Source of the DNA: CAYMAZ01 sp964388575
Lineage (GTDB): Bacteria; Bacteroidota; Bacteroidia; Bacteroidales; DTU049
Assembly: GCA_964388575.1 (NCBI GenBank)
Contig: CAYMAZ010000015.1
Coordinates: 3,302 to 67,301, forward strand
Length of the DNA: 64,000 bases
Direction of reading: 5' to 3'
Shown here: positions 27,393 through 37,800 of the stretch, piece after piece
Position numbering within the stretch: position 1 is the first letter of the stretch
How the letters are laid out: each line of letters starts with the position of its first letter
Made by a program: the position numbers and the translations under genes
The notes under the pieces: generated by a model
What the model was told of the DNA's origin: nothing
Database searches by the model: none
The model's input: only the letters and a program-made list of their open reading frames with translations

Positions 27393-27869
27393 ATGAATGC
27401 ACAAAACACAGATTGTTGTCCTGAATTCAACCCTGACGTATGGGACATGAAAGAATTTCAGTGGAATGACAAGAAATTCATCAAAGACAAGGTTTTCACA
27501 CTGTTATTTATGCCTGTCAATTTCGGATCCGTCATCAGGAGAATGATGGGAAAAGCTGATGAAGTAAAAGCAGAAGTTCCTGAAAGGTTATGTCTTTCAC
27601 ATCATACATCAAAATGGAATATGGATTTGTATCTGGCCGTTGATCAGGAAATTCCGGGTACAAGAAATGTAACACTGAGTGGCAGGTTCCTGAGCAAAGT
27701 GTATGAAGGTGATTTTAAGGAAACCGGAAAATGGACAAAAGATTTTGAATCTTTCGCCGGAGAGAAAAATCGGAAGATCAAAACAATGTATATGTGGTAT
27801 ACAACATGCCCTAAATGTGCAAAAAAATACGGAAAAAATTACGTTGTGTTTATCGCAGAAGTTGAATAA
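27393..27869 (+). CDS. conserved small protein with CCP and CxxC motifs, unknown
   Basis: A 158-residue protein beginning with DCCPEFNPDVWD, the central segment MPVNFGSVIRRMM and a C-terminal YTTCPKCAKKYGKNYVVFIAEV. I recall similar proteins in Firmicutes and Bacteroidota annotated only as putative hydrolases; they share features with the GyrI-like ligand-binding fold, but I cannot confirm that from the sequence. The cysteine pairs could bind a metal. It is followed 33 bp later by the MBL-fold gene. Confidence 0.6.
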   Translation: MNAQNTDCCPEFNPDVWDMKEFQWNDKKFIKDKVFTLLFMPVNFGSVIRRMMGKADEVKAEVPERLCLSHHTSKWNMDLYLAVDQEIPGTRNVTLSGRFLSKVYEGDFKETGKWTKDFESFAGEKNRKIKTMYMWYTTCPKCAKKYGKNYVVFIAEVE

Positions 27870-27902
27870 ACATATTGCTTTTAATTTTGAACCCCAGAGA
27901 TA

Positions 27903-28610
27903 ATGAAAACCTTTCAGACAAAAAACGGATTTAGAGTTTGCCGTTTAATTTCAGGCAGAAGCAATGTATTTCTTGTTAGTAAGGAAAATAAACAGATTCT
28001 CGTTGATAGTTCATTTCAAAGGAATTTCAAAAGAATTCACAAACGGCTGAAAAAAATGGGCATTAGTAAAATTGATTATCTGATTCTGACACACTCACAT
28101 TTTGACCATGCTTCAAATGCAGGTAGGATACAAACGCAATATTCAGCAAAAGTGATTATTCATCAGACTGAAGCGAACTTTCTGTCAGCAGGTGAAAATC
28201 CAATACCCGTGGGAACAAATATCATTACGAGCATCATTTTGAGATTGATGGGAAATTTTTTTTTACTCAAATTCAGATACGAACCCTGCGTTGCTGATAT
28301 TCTGGTTAATTCAGCATTTCAGTTTCAGAATTTTGATTCGAATATCTCCCTGATTCATACTCCCGGACATACAATGGGCTCAATGTGTCTGATCATTGAT
28401 GATGAAATTGCCATTGCAGGAGATACAATATTCGGTATTTTCAAAAAATCGGCTTTCCCTCCTTTCGCTGAAGACACAGCATTATTATTTGAGAGTTGGG
28501 GCAAACTGCTTAAGACGAATTGCAGATGTTTTCTTCCATCACATGGGTATGCTATAAGTAGATATCATTTAAAAAAAGAATATCATTGGAGAGTAAACAA
28601 TAATAATTAA
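27903..28610 (+). CDS. metallo-beta-lactamase fold hydrolase
   Basis: A 235-residue MBL-fold hydrolase with the binuclear metal site: THSHFDH (HxHxDH), HTPGHTMGS, AGDTIFG and PSHGY. These bind two Zn or Fe ions. The central region includes a hydrophobic stretch (LMGNFFLLKFRY). Substrate class (lactonase, thioesterase or other) is not determined. It ends the same-strand run that starts near 23654. Confidence 0.85.
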   Translation: MKTFQTKNGFRVCRLISGRSNVFLVSKENKQILVDSSFQRNFKRIHKRLKKMGISKIDYLILTHSHFDHASNAGRIQTQYSAKVIIHQTEANFLSAGENPIPVGTNIITSIILRLMGNFFLLKFRYEPCVADILVNSAFQFQNFDSNISLIHTPGHTMGSMCLIIDDEIAIAGDTIFGIFKKSAFPPFAEDTALLFESWGKLLKTNCRCFLPSHGYAISRYHLKKEYHWRVNNNN

Positions 28611-29098
28611 ATATTGAAAATTTAAAAGTTCAGTTCAATTATTAATAAATTCGCAAACACTTTAAAACCAAATTAATAGAACACAAAGGATTGATCAGAT
28701 GTTTATCATCAATTTTCATCTCCTTTTCTTCCGTAATCAAAAAACAATGCAAGCAATTCTGATAATATTTTTGAAGTTGGAAAAAATGATTAAATTTGTT
28801 TGAAATTTTCAACTAACTCAATCGATCTTGAAGAAAAAATTTTTAATTTTTGTTTCTGATTCATGAAAGGTATAATCCATGAAGAAATAAATGTCATCAA
28901 TTGATTTAGTTATCCATATATAGAACCTCATTAGAGAACAGAACCTTTAGAAATTACAACAATTACTTAAAATCCCTAAAAATCAACTACAAAAGAAGGG
29001 TAATGGATTTAAAATTATATCTTAAACAGTTTGTAATAAAATTTCGATAATTTTGATTTCAAAGAAATTCACATTCATCACATTAAATCAAACCTGTT
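28611..29098. other. intergenic region, AT-rich
   Basis: No gene or repeat is apparent over about 490 bases. TAATTTTG at 29048-29055 matches the -7 consensus 44 bp before the RND pump ATG; a TTTG at 29030-29033 lies too close (14 bases) for a normal spacer, so the promoter call is tentative. Confidence 0.45.
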
Positions 29099-32000
29099 AT
29101 GTTGAAACAAATCATTGAGTTTAGTATCAGGAACAAACTAATAATTATTTTATTCACATCAACGATTGCAGGATTTGGTTTATTTTCAGTTTATAAAATA
29201 CCAGTGGGAGCAGTCCCTGATATTACCAACAATCAGGTACAGGTGATTACCACATCAGGAAATTTATCAACTCAGGAAATTGAGCAATACATTACGGCTC
29301 CTGTGGAAATGGAGATGGCAAATTTGCCGGGAGTTACAGAAATCAGGTCAATTTCAAAATTTGGGATATCACTGGTTACGATTGTTTTTGAAGAAAACCT
29401 TGGAGCATATCTGCCCAGACAACTGATTGCCGAAAAACTAAGAAGTGCCTCAGCCAATATTCCTGAAGGATTTGGAGAACCTGAGATGGGACCGATCACC
29501 ACCGGACTTGGTGAGATATATCAATACACTCTGGATGTCGAACAAGGATATGAAGACATGTATTCTGCAACTGAGCTTCGAACAATTCAGGACTGGATCA
29601 TAAAACGCATGTTATCCGGCATCAATGGAGTTGTCGAAATAAACAGCTGGGGTGGATATCTGAAGCAGTATGAGGTTGCTGTTGACCCTGCCAAACTTGT
29701 TGAGAAGGACATCAGCTTAATGGATCTTTTTAATGCTCTTGAATCAAACAATAATATTTCCGGAGGATCATATATTGAAAAGTCAAATCAAAGTTATTTT
29801 ATCCGTGGCGACGGACAGATTAAATCAATTGAAGATATTGAGAATACTGTTGTGAGCAACAATTATGGCATTCCTGTCTTAATAAGTGATGTTGCAACTG
29901 TCAGATACGGGCATGCCAACAGATATGGAGCAATTACAGCCAACGGTAAAGGCGAAACCATTCTGGGACAGGTTATGATGCTTAAAAATGCAAATTCAAA
30001 AGAGGTCATTAATAAAGTAAAAAAACGTATTGAAGAGGTTGAACAAGCCTTACCTGAAGGAATTTCCATCAATCCCATTGTAGATCGGAGCGAACTCGTT
30101 GCCAAAACATCATTTACTGTGGTTGAAAATCTCATACTGGGCGCGCTGATTGTGATGATCACAGTTATTTTAATCATGGGAAATTTCCGGACTGCACTTG
30201 TTATAGCTTCTGTGATTCCTCTGGCACTTTTATTTACAATTTCAATGATGTATCTGTTTGGAATTGATGCAAATCTAATGAGCCTCGGAGCTCTTGACTT
30301 CGGAATTATCATTGATGGAGCTGTCATTATTGTTGAGTTTATTGCTTTAAAAATATTTACAGACAAAGACAAAATTTTGAATGCAGCGGGTGATGAACAA
30401 ACTGCAATAATGAATCAAATATCCTTTGAAGGCGCAACAAAAATGATGAAATCAGCCATATTCGGACAAATCATCATTCTTATCGTTTTCATTCCGATCC
30501 TTTCTTTAACAGGTGTTGAGGGTAAAATGTTCAAACCGATGGCATTGTCATTTTGTTTTGCAATTATTGGAGCAATGATTCTGGGTCTGACTTGGGTTCC
30601 GGTAGCATCTTCACTTTTTCTCAAACCTTCAAGATCACAAAAAAGAGATTTCTCAAGATCTTTCATGGACTTCATTTCCCGAATATACGAATATGTACTA
30701 ACTTGGTCATGTAATCACAAACGAATAATTATAGGCGCAGCACTGGGCTCTCTTTTATTCACAGGATATCTTTTCTCAAGAATTGGTGGTGAATTTGTAC
30801 CAACCCTGGACGAAGGTGATTTTGTGATTCAGCCTGTCCTGAAAACTGGAACATCACTTTCAAAAACGATTGAAACCACAACAAAAATGGAAAACATTCT
30901 GATTGAGAAGTTTCCTGAAGTGGATAAAATTGTGAGCAGAATCGGCGCTGCTGAAGTTCCTACTGATCCAATGTCTATGGAAGAAATTGACATGATTATC
31001 AAACTGAAGCCAAAAAAAACATGGAAAAGTGCCAAAACGAAGGAGGAACTTGCAGATAAGTTCAAAGAAGCACTGCTCATTATTCCAGGGATAGATTATG
31101 AATTTACACAACCTATTGAAATGCGCTTCAATGAATTAATTACCGGTGTCCGATCAGACATAGCCATTAAAATTTTTGGAGATGATCTGGAATATATTGA
31201 TCAAAAGGCCAATGAGATTAAGATTCTGGTTGAGGACATTCCCGGTGCAAGTGATGTTATACTTGAAAAAACAGCAGGATTACCTCAGATCAAAATCTCA
31301 TATAATAGAACTAAAATTGCATATTACGGCCTTGACATTAAAACGATAAACAGATATATTTCCGTTGCATTCGGAGGTGAACAAACAGGAGTTGTGTTTG
31401 AGGGTGAAAAAAGATTTGATCTGGTGGTTCGTTTTAATGATCAGAACAGAACTGACATCGAAAATATTCAACAACTCCGGATACCCTTATCTAACGGAAA
31501 CCAGATACCATTGTCAGAACTTGCAGAAATACAGTATGCAGAAGGTCCTGCCAAAATTTCAAGAGAAAACACGCAGCGGCGTGTCGTTGTTAGTGTAAAC
31601 GTCAGAAACAGAGACTTAAGTTCTGTTGTGAAGGACATTCAATCAACCATAAATAAAAACATTTCACTTAAACCAGGAACGTACATCACTTACGGGGGGC
31701 AATTTGAAAACCTGAAAAATGCAAACAGAAGATTGATGATTGCTGTCCCTGTGGCTCTGGCTCTTATTTTTATATTCCTGCATTTTGCATTTAAATCATT
31801 TAAAGATGCAATTATGATTTTCTCTGCCATTCCCCTTGCAACAGTTGGAGGGATCATTCTGTTATGGATTAGAGGTATGCCCTTTAGTGTTTCAGCCGGA
31901 GTCGGATTCATAGCACTCTTTGGGATTGCTGTACTGAATGGTATTGTTTTGATAGAGCACCTGAAAGATTTAAAGTTTAACGGAGATCAAAGCTTCAGGG

Positions 32001-33439
32001 TTTTAATCATTCAGGGGACAAAAGACAGATTACGACCAGTTTTGCTTACTGCTGGTGCTGCAGCTATGGGTTTTCTGCCAATGGCACTCTCAACTGGTGC
32101 AGGAGCTGAAGTTCAGCGTCCTCTTGCAACTGTCGTAATCGGCGGCCTCTTTACATCAACATTACTGACTCTTGTTGCACTTCCGCTTTTATTTGAAATA
32201 TTTTACAATGTGAAGGGAATACGATTCTTTCCTCTCAGATTTATTAGAGATAAAGCATGTTTGTTGATCCTTCTTATCGCTCTTCCGACAACATTTCTTA
32301 AAGCACAATCTGATGAACTTCAAATTTCAGATGTGGTTGCCGCTGCATTGGAATTCAATCAGGAAATTGCTGCATATTCACTGAAAGTTGAAGAGAAGAA
32401 AGCACTGCTAGGTTCTTCATATGATATTGATAAAACCAACTTTTATTATGGAACTGATCAAAATAACATTGCTATAAACAATTACCCTCTGAAAGTTTGG
32501 GGAATTGAGCAAACATTCAACTTCCCAACAGCATATATCGCCGAACGCAAGGTTAGGAATGCTGAACTAAAACTTGCTGAAACGGAGTATCAAATCCAAA
32601 TGAATAAAATTATTCAAGAGGTGTCTGTTTCATATTATGAATTACAATTGTTGCTGAATAAATTTGATATTTACTATGAAATTGACAGTTTATACAACAT
32701 TATTCAGGTAATGGGAGAAAAACAACTCGAAGTTGGAGCTGTGAATCAGCTTGATTATTTATTAATTCTGACAAAACAACAACAAACAAAAAAGCAACTT
32801 TCTGAAATTCGATACCTCATTGAAAACCAATATAAAAAACTCCAAACTTTAACCGGTATTCAAAACAAGTTCAACATTGCAAAAAACATGCAGATGCTGG
32901 AATACTCATATGTCCCTCTGGATTCATTAGCTGTTTTCGAGTTTCTTCAAATTCAAAAAACATTTTCCAAAGCAATCTCGCAAGTTCAAAAAAACAAACT
33001 GGCACCTGATATTTCTTTGAATTACTTTATCGGAACAAATTTCTATGAAAATGCTGATTATTATCATGGTTTTGAAATCGGAATTGCAATACCGTTATTT
33101 TTTCATGCACAAAATGCCCGGATTAAGGCTGCACATATTAACATAAACACCCAAACACTTTTAACCGAATATGAGATCAGTTTGCTGCAAACCAGACAAT
33201 CAGAACTCAACAACATCCGATTGTCCTATAAGAATAAAATTGATGCATATATTAATAGTGGAAATCAGTTGTTTCAAGAATTAATACGAACAGCATCCCT
33301 AAGTTATCAGAAAGGAGAAATTGATTTTTTCAGGTTTACGAGTGCAATGGAAACGGCTCTTGAGCTTAAAAGTGAATTTTTTGAGAATCTCCGAAATTAC
33401 AACATTATTACATTAGAATTATTATATTTATCCAAATAG
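29099..33439 (+). CDS. heavy-metal RND efflux permease (CusA/CzcA family) fused to TolC-like outer-membrane domain
   Basis: A 1446-residue fusion. Residues 1 to about 1045 are a complete HME-type RND proton/metal antiporter: N-terminal AFxVYKIPVGAVPDITN-like start, GGEFVPTLDEGDFVIQP, and transmembrane helix 4 with DFGIIIDGAVIIVE (Asp400, Asp406 and Glu413, the CzcA-type proton/metal relay). The terminal helices of the RND end near IRFFPLR. A hydrophobic segment (LLILLIALPTTFLKAQ, about 1053-1068) looks like an internal signal or anchor. Then comes an outer-membrane-factor-like part with two long coiled-coil repeats (AERKVRNAELKLAETEYQIQ; GSVNQLDYLLILTKQQQ-like). The pump, exporting Zn/Co/Cd/Cu-type ions, and its channel are thus one gene. 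An adaptor follows 6 bp downstream. Confidence 0.9.
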   Translation: MLKQIIEFSIRNKLIIILFTSTIAGFGLFSVYKIPVGAVPDITNNQVQVITTSGNLSTQEIEQYITAPVEMEMANLPGVTEIRSISKFGISLVTIVFEENLGAYLPRQLIAEKLRSASANIPEGFGEPEMGPITTGLGEIYQYTLDVEQGYEDMYSATELRTIQDWIIKRMLSGINGVVEINSWGGYLKQYEVAVDPAKLVEKDISLMDLFNALESNNNISGGSYIEKSNQSYFIRGDGQIKSIEDIENTVVSNNYGIPVLISDVATVRYGHANRYGAITANGKGETILGQVMMLKNANSKEVINKVKKRIEEVEQALPEGISINPIVDRSELVAKTSFTVVENLILGALIVMITVILIMGNFRTALVIASVIPLALLFTISMMYLFGIDANLMSLGALDFGIIIDGAVIIVEFIALKIFTDKDKILNAAGDEQTAIMNQISFEGATKMMKSAIFGQIIILIVFIPILSLTGVEGKMFKPMALSFCFAIIGAMILGLTWVPVASSLFLKPSRSQKRDFSRSFMDFISRIYEYVLTWSCNHKRIIIGAALGSLLFTGYLFSRIGGEFVPTLDEGDFVIQPVLKTGTSLSKTIETTTKMENILIEKFPEVDKIVSRIGAAEVPTDPMSMEEIDMIIKLKPKKTWKSAKTKEELADKFKEALLIIPGIDYEFTQPIEMRFNELITGVRSDIAIKIFGDDLEYIDQKANEIKILVEDIPGASDVILEKTAGLPQIKISYNRTKIAYYGLDIKTINRYISVAFGGEQTGVVFEGEKRFDLVVRFNDQNRTDIENIQQLRIPLSNGNQIPLSELAEIQYAEGPAKISRENTQRRVVVSVNVRNRDLSSVVKDIQSTINKNISLKPGTYITYGGQFENLKNANRRLMIAVPVALALIFIFLHFAFKSFKDAIMIFSAIPLATVGGIILLWIRGMPFSVSAGVGFIALFGIAVLNGIVLIEHLKDLKFNGDQSFRVLIIQGTKDRLRPVLLTAGAAAMGFLPMALSTGAGAEVQRPLATVVIGGLFTSTLLTLVALPLLFEIFYNVKGIRFFPLRFIRDKACLLILLIALPTTFLKAQSDELQISDVVAAALEFNQEIAAYSLKVEEKKALLGSSYDIDKTNFYYGTDQNNIAINNYPLKVWGIEQTFNFPTAYIAERKVRNAELKLAETEYQIQMNKIIQEVSVSYYELQLLLNKFDIYYEIDSLYNIIQVMGEKQLEVGAVNQLDYLLILTKQQQTKKQLSEIRYLIENQYKKLQTLTGIQNKFNIAKNMQMLEYSYVPLDSLAVFEFLQIQKTFSKAISQVQKNKLAPDISLNYFIGTNFYENADYYHGFEIGIAIPLFFHAQNARIKAAHININTQTLLTEYEISLLQTRQSELNNIRLSYKNKIDAYINSGNQLFQELIRTASLSYQKGEIDFFRFTSAMETALELKSEFFENLRNYNIITLELLYLSK

Positions 33440-33445
33440 GTACCT

Positions 33446-34555
33446 ATGAAATCAATAAAAAAAACATTCATTGTTTTGATTGCCATAATTATGATTCCCT
33501 CATGCAAGAATGAACAGTCTCACATTGAAGAAAATGATGATTATATTATCATTACCAGGGAACAGTTCAATTCGGAAAACATGTCCATCGGAGAAATTGA
33601 ACGTAGAGTCTTTGAGGATATCGTAACATGTAACGGCACAATAACAAATCTGCCTGATGGTATGGCATTGGTTGGAGCGTCCTATTCAGGAAGCATTCAA
33701 AAGATTCTGGTTCAAAACGGACAAATGGTTCACAAAGGGCAGGTGTTGATCGAAATTGCTGGAAATGAACTCATTGATCTCCAAAAAGAGTTTGCAGAAA
33801 CAGCTGCATTATTTACAAGACTGAATAGTGAGTACGAGAGAATTAAAATACTTTACAAAGAAAAAGTGACATCAGAAAAAGAATATATTTCAGCCGAAAG
33901 TGAATTCCACGCTGTAAGAGCAAAATATAACGGATTGAAAATTAAAATTGACGAACTTGGATTGCCATCTGCTGAAATTGAAAAGGGGATGTTTCAAAAA
34001 TTATATCAGATAAAAGCTCCCATCAGTGGTCAGATTTCTGAGATTTTCATCAATACCGGGGAGTATATTGAACCTCAGACTCCTTTGATGAGAATAAATA
34101 ACCCTGAAAAATCTCAGGTTAAACTATCAGTATTTGCAAATGATATCTCTAAAATTCAAAAGGGACAGCAAGTTCTCATTAAACCTGTAAACAGTGACCA
34201 TCCATATAATGCATTGATCTCTTCTATTGGGAGTTTTCTGAATACTGATTCAAAATCTGTTGACTGCTTTGCCTCGATTCAGGATGCGAATTTCAGAAAT
34301 CCAATTCAGAATTTATTTGTAGAATCAGAAATAATCATTTCCAGAGATTCTTTATTCTCTCTTCCAGTTGAGGCTGTTATTCATTCGGAAAACAATCAGT
34401 TTGTTTTAATTCTGGAAAATGAAGATGAAGAGAATTATTATTTTAGAAAACAAACTGTTGAAACCGGGCGCGTGAACGAAAAATATATTGAAGTGTATGA
34501 TGACCTTTTAGAAATCAAAATTCTCGTAAAAGGATTGTACAATCTGGTTATTTAA
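33446..34555 (+). CDS. periplasmic adaptor (membrane fusion protein) of the RND pump
   Basis: A 369-residue HlyD/CusB-like adaptor lipoprotein: lipobox IPSCKNEQ (Cys20), barrel-sandwich hybrid with GSIQKILVQNGQMVHKGQVLIEI, an alpha-hairpin (about residues 110-165, FAETAALFTRLNSEYERIKILY), the second lipoyl half ISGQISEIFINTGEYIEPQTPLM, and beta-barrel and membrane-proximal domains up to the end. It links the inner-membrane pump to the channel. The pump fusion gene precedes it and no separate tolC is found in the window, which fits the fusion. Confidence 0.9.
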   Translation: MKSIKKTFIVLIAIIMIPSCKNEQSHIEENDDYIIITREQFNSENMSIGEIERRVFEDIVTCNGTITNLPDGMALVGASYSGSIQKILVQNGQMVHKGQVLIEIAGNELIDLQKEFAETAALFTRLNSEYERIKILYKEKVTSEKEYISAESEFHAVRAKYNGLKIKIDELGLPSAEIEKGMFQKLYQIKAPISGQISEIFINTGEYIEPQTPLMRINNPEKSQVKLSVFANDISKIQKGQQVLIKPVNSDHPYNALISSIGSFLNTDSKSVDCFASIQDANFRNPIQNLFVESEIIISRDSLFSLPVEAVIHSENNQFVLILENEDEENYYFRKQTVETGRVNEKYIEVYDDLLEIKILVKGLYNLVI

Positions 34556-34572
34556 ACCGACTTCTCTTCGGT
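34555..34572 (+). terminator. weak terminator-like hairpin after the adaptor gene
   Basis: AACCGA (34555-34560) / TCGGTT (34567-34572) with a 6-base loop, then an AT-rich run, not a pure T-tract. The call is tentative. Confidence 0.4.
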
Positions 34573-34753
34573 TAATTTATTTATATTTCACTGAATATTA
34601 TTGTCCACTAAATCAACAACAACTGTCAATCATACTCATAATAATAAACATTGTATCCATCTATTTATCAGATGATTTTTTTTTGTAAATTTGAAAATAA
34701 AATATTTCTTATTTATACTCCATCCGATAAAAATAATTTAAAAATATTTCATC

Positions 34754-36190
34754 ATGAAAGTAAAAATGTTTTTCATGTTTTTCATTTCAGTAATCAGTCT
34801 GAATGTTCTTTCTCAGATTACCATTTCAATGGGAGTCTATACAGGTGCCTCTTCAACAAATTCATTGCTGGCAACCAGTACTTCAATCAACAGGTACTCC
34901 AGAACAATGTCAATTTATACTGACGAAGAAATCAACCTGGCAGGAGGCACAGCAGGAACGATCACAAGTTTGGCCTGGGAAAAATATGGTTCCGGAGAAT
35001 ATCTGTTCGATGATGCATACATCAAAATTTATCTCAAACATGTAACAAATGATATCTGGTCAACCAGTCCGGTTCCCGTTTGGGATACAGAAATTGTTGG
35101 TGCCACTGAAGTATTTACGTCAAGTACTTACAGCATTCCTGCCGGCACAGGCTGGAAAACAATACCCTTCACCACACCCTTTGTGTGGAACGGAACTCAA
35201 AATATTGTTGTTATGGTCGAATGGTACCGTCCAAGCACACCAACAGCAGACATAAACTGGGGCAGATCAACTGACAACAACACAAATGCAACACGCGTAG
35301 GAAGCACAAGTCTGGCTGCACTTGTCATGCTTGTGAATTCAAGCAGACCTTTGCTTCAGCTCACTTTTTCAGATCCTGTTGACAGCATTTCAGTTGCAAC
35401 ACAGGGAAATGTGCCGGCAATAATTGACACTGACGGTGGCATTCTACAGTTGGAAGCTACAGTTCATCCTTCAACTGCAAATCAGAGTGTGACGTGGACG
35501 ATAGTCAACGGAACCGGAGATGCGACAATCTCAACAACAGGGCTTGTTTTGGCACTCGAAAACGGAACAGTGTGGGCAAAGGCAGTATCAGATCAGGATC
35601 CCTCAAAGATGGATTCACTGATGATCACCATTTCAAATCAGCTGGCTCCGGTTACCAGCCTGACAGTGTCTACACAGGGTGGACTTCCTGCTGATATCAA
35701 CACTCCCGGTGGCACTCTGCAGATGGTCACAACAGTTCTACCTGCGAATGCAGGTCAGGATGTCACCTGGAGTATCGTTCCGGTAACAGGAAGTGCTGCA
35801 ATATCAACTTCGGGTCTCGTTACAGCACAAACTAACGGCACAGTATGGGCAAAAGCTGTGTCTGATTACGATATTTCAAAAATGGATTCACTTGAAATCA
35901 CAATCACCAATCAGGATTTGAGCATAGAAAACGTATTGACGGAAACCGGATTCATCATGTATCCGAATCCTGTCACAAACGGGTTGCTTCATTTTGAACT
36001 CTCACAAAAAATTGATACTGACAATGCACTATTGATCATTCTGGATGCAAACGGGAAAACAATAAGAAAAGAAATCGTTTTGTCTGCAAATTTCTCAATC
36101 CCATTGAATAACCTGCCTTTCGGAGTATATTCAGTTCTAATCACTGATCAGTCGAAAACTTATAAAAGCAGATTTGTTCTGGAGAAATAA
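34754..36190 (+). CDS. T9SS protein with bacterial Ig-like repeats
   Basis: A 478-residue secreted protein. After a signal peptide (KVKMFFMFFISVISLNVLS) comes an N-terminal domain of about 190 residues with a jelly-roll pattern (SLAWEKYGSGEYLFDDAYIKIYL, VVMVEWYRPS). Two tandem Ig-like (Big_2) repeats follow (about residues 212-300 and 314-395; each with GNVPA/GGLPADI, TVWAKAVSDQD). The final 80 residues are a type A T9SS sorting domain (GFIMYPNPVTNG, LIILDANGKTIR, FGVYSVLIT, SRFVLEK). It is probably a surface adhesin or carbohydrate-binding protein. Confidence 0.85.
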   Translation: MKVKMFFMFFISVISLNVLSQITISMGVYTGASSTNSLLATSTSINRYSRTMSIYTDEEINLAGGTAGTITSLAWEKYGSGEYLFDDAYIKIYLKHVTNDIWSTSPVPVWDTEIVGATEVFTSSTYSIPAGTGWKTIPFTTPFVWNGTQNIVVMVEWYRPSTPTADINWGRSTDNNTNATRVGSTSLAALVMLVNSSRPLLQLTFSDPVDSISVATQGNVPAIIDTDGGILQLEATVHPSTANQSVTWTIVNGTGDATISTTGLVLALENGTVWAKAVSDQDPSKMDSLMITISNQLAPVTSLTVSTQGGLPADINTPGGTLQMVTTVLPANAGQDVTWSIVPVTGSAAISTSGLVTAQTNGTVWAKAVSDYDISKMDSLEITITNQDLSIENVLTETGFIMYPNPVTNGLLHFELSQKIDTDNALLIILDANGKTIRKEIVLSANFSIPLNNLPFGVYSVLITDQSKTYKSRFVLEK

Positions 36191-36355
36191 ACAAGCTGCC
36201 ACAAGCAACAGGTGTCTTTTGTATTGAAAAACTCTCATTATTCGTGGTATTTGTGATGAAATACGTGGTTAAATAATCGTACGTTTTGAGCCATGAGCAG
36301 TTACAGGAGTTTTAATTTGCAATCGGGTTAAATTCAGCCCAGAAACTTGGCTGCA

Positions 36356-36387
36356 CGTCAGATTTATTAATTAAAGTGCTATCTTTG
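36356..36387 (+). promoter_or_regulatory. Bacteroidota promoter of the FISUMP gene
   Basis: CTTG (36356-36359) and TATCTTTG (36380-36387) match the -33 TTTG and -7 TAnnTTTG with a 20-base spacer; the ATG is 22 bp after the -7 element. Confidence 0.6.
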
Positions 36388-36408
36388 CCAGCAAAGTTTA
36401 CCTGAACG

Positions 36409-37755
36409 ATGAAAAAAATTCACATTCTGATTTTAAGCCTTTGTTTTTCCTGTTCGGCTTTTTTGAACGGACAAACCTCCGTTGAATTAGCATTCACCGC
36501 TGAATTTAACGGAAGCCATGTTCAACTTGATAGTATATATATCACCAACCTTTCCCAGGGTGGAGACACAATGCTTTACTGGCCGGACACTGTGCTGGTG
36601 CTTGCAACTGACATGTCTGTCGGCGAATATGTACCGGCTGATTTTTTTGTTTCTAACGCTTTTCCGAATCCGTTCAACAATTCTACAAACTTTGCAGTCC
36701 TGACCTCTGCACACGATATGGTCAGGATTTCCGCATACGATATTCTTGGAAGAACAGTCATGCAGTTTGAACAGTCTCTTATGCCCGGAACACATGAATT
36801 TACATTTTATCCGGGAAATGAAAATATGTATTTTCTGGCTGTCGAAAAGAACAATCAGACAAGAGTACTGAAAATGATCTACACCGGTCATGAAACCGGA
36901 AATTGCAGAATTGAACATCTTGGAACTGCTCCTGCAGATTTGCAGGGAAAGGTGTTAAAAAACATTCACTCGTGGGCTCCCGGTGACACACTGAAATACA
37001 TGGGTTATTCAACTCTGGTGGGGAATATTACAGGAACGGATATTATTTCAGATGACCCAACAGCTAGTGATACATATGTTTTTGATCTTTTTTACGGCAT
37101 CCGATGCTTTGACGAACCTTACATTTTTGATCAGCGCGACAGTAGTATATACCGAACTGTTCAGATCGGAAACCAATGCTGGATGGCCGAAAACCTGAAA
37201 TATGTGCCTTTTGTAAACAATCATGCTGATTTTGACACGCTAACAAGGAATGAACTTCCGGCCATTGGTGTATACGGATACAATGACAGTGTTGTTTCTA
37301 CTGCCAAAACAACAGCCAACTATCAGACTTATGGTGTTTTGTACAACTGGTATGCAGTGATGGACGGTGCAGCAGCCAGTAATTCAAATCCCAGCGGTGT
37401 TCGCGGGCTTTGCCCCGAAGGCTGGCATCTGCCAAGCGGAGTAGAATATACAGTGCTGACCAATTATCTTGGTGGAGAAAGTGTGGCAGGGGGTAAATTA
37501 AAAGAATCGGGTACAACACACTGGATCAGTCCCAATGAGGGAGCCACAAACGAAAGCGGATTTACTGCCCTGCCATCCGGATACAGATATTATAATCTTG
37601 ACAGAGATATTACCGGTCTGACGAATTTCTGGTCAACCAGAGGCTTTGGTGTCACTCAGGCATATGGTTTAAACATGAGATTCAATCTCGAAGAAGCAAC
37701 CCTTATTACGTGGACAAAGATGTACGGATACTCTGCCCGTTGTTTGAAAGATTAA
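36409..37755 (+). CDS. FISUMP domain protein with internal T9SS-like domain
   Basis: A 448-residue secreted protein. Signal peptide KKIHILILSLCFSCSAFLNG; then about residues 80-165 resemble a T9SS type A domain (NAFPNPFNNSTNF, VRISAYDILGRTVMQ, NMYFLAVEKN) located internally, not at the end. The C-terminal half is a Fibrobacter-type major paralogous (FISUMP) domain: GNQCWMAENLKYV, GVLYNWYAVMDG, RGLCPEGWHLPS, LKESGTTHW, NESGFTALPSG, FWSTRG and SARCLKD. Such domains are common in secreted Bacteroidota and Fibrobacter proteins; role unknown, likely cell surface. No terminal sorting signal follows the FISUMP domain. Confidence 0.85.
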   Translation: MKKIHILILSLCFSCSAFLNGQTSVELAFTAEFNGSHVQLDSIYITNLSQGGDTMLYWPDTVLVLATDMSVGEYVPADFFVSNAFPNPFNNSTNFAVLTSAHDMVRISAYDILGRTVMQFEQSLMPGTHEFTFYPGNENMYFLAVEKNNQTRVLKMIYTGHETGNCRIEHLGTAPADLQGKVLKNIHSWAPGDTLKYMGYSTLVGNITGTDIISDDPTASDTYVFDLFYGIRCFDEPYIFDQRDSSIYRTVQIGNQCWMAENLKYVPFVNNHADFDTLTRNELPAIGVYGYNDSVVSTAKTTANYQTYGVLYNWYAVMDGAAASNSNPSGVRGLCPEGWHLPSGVEYTVLTNYLGGESVAGGKLKESGTTHWISPNEGATNESGFTALPSGYRYYNLDRDITGLTNFWSTRGFGVTQAYGLNMRFNLEEATLITWTKMYGYSARCLKD

Positions 37756-37800
37756 TAGAGTCATTCAACTTGACTGAGAGAAAATGAATCAGTTCCGTTT

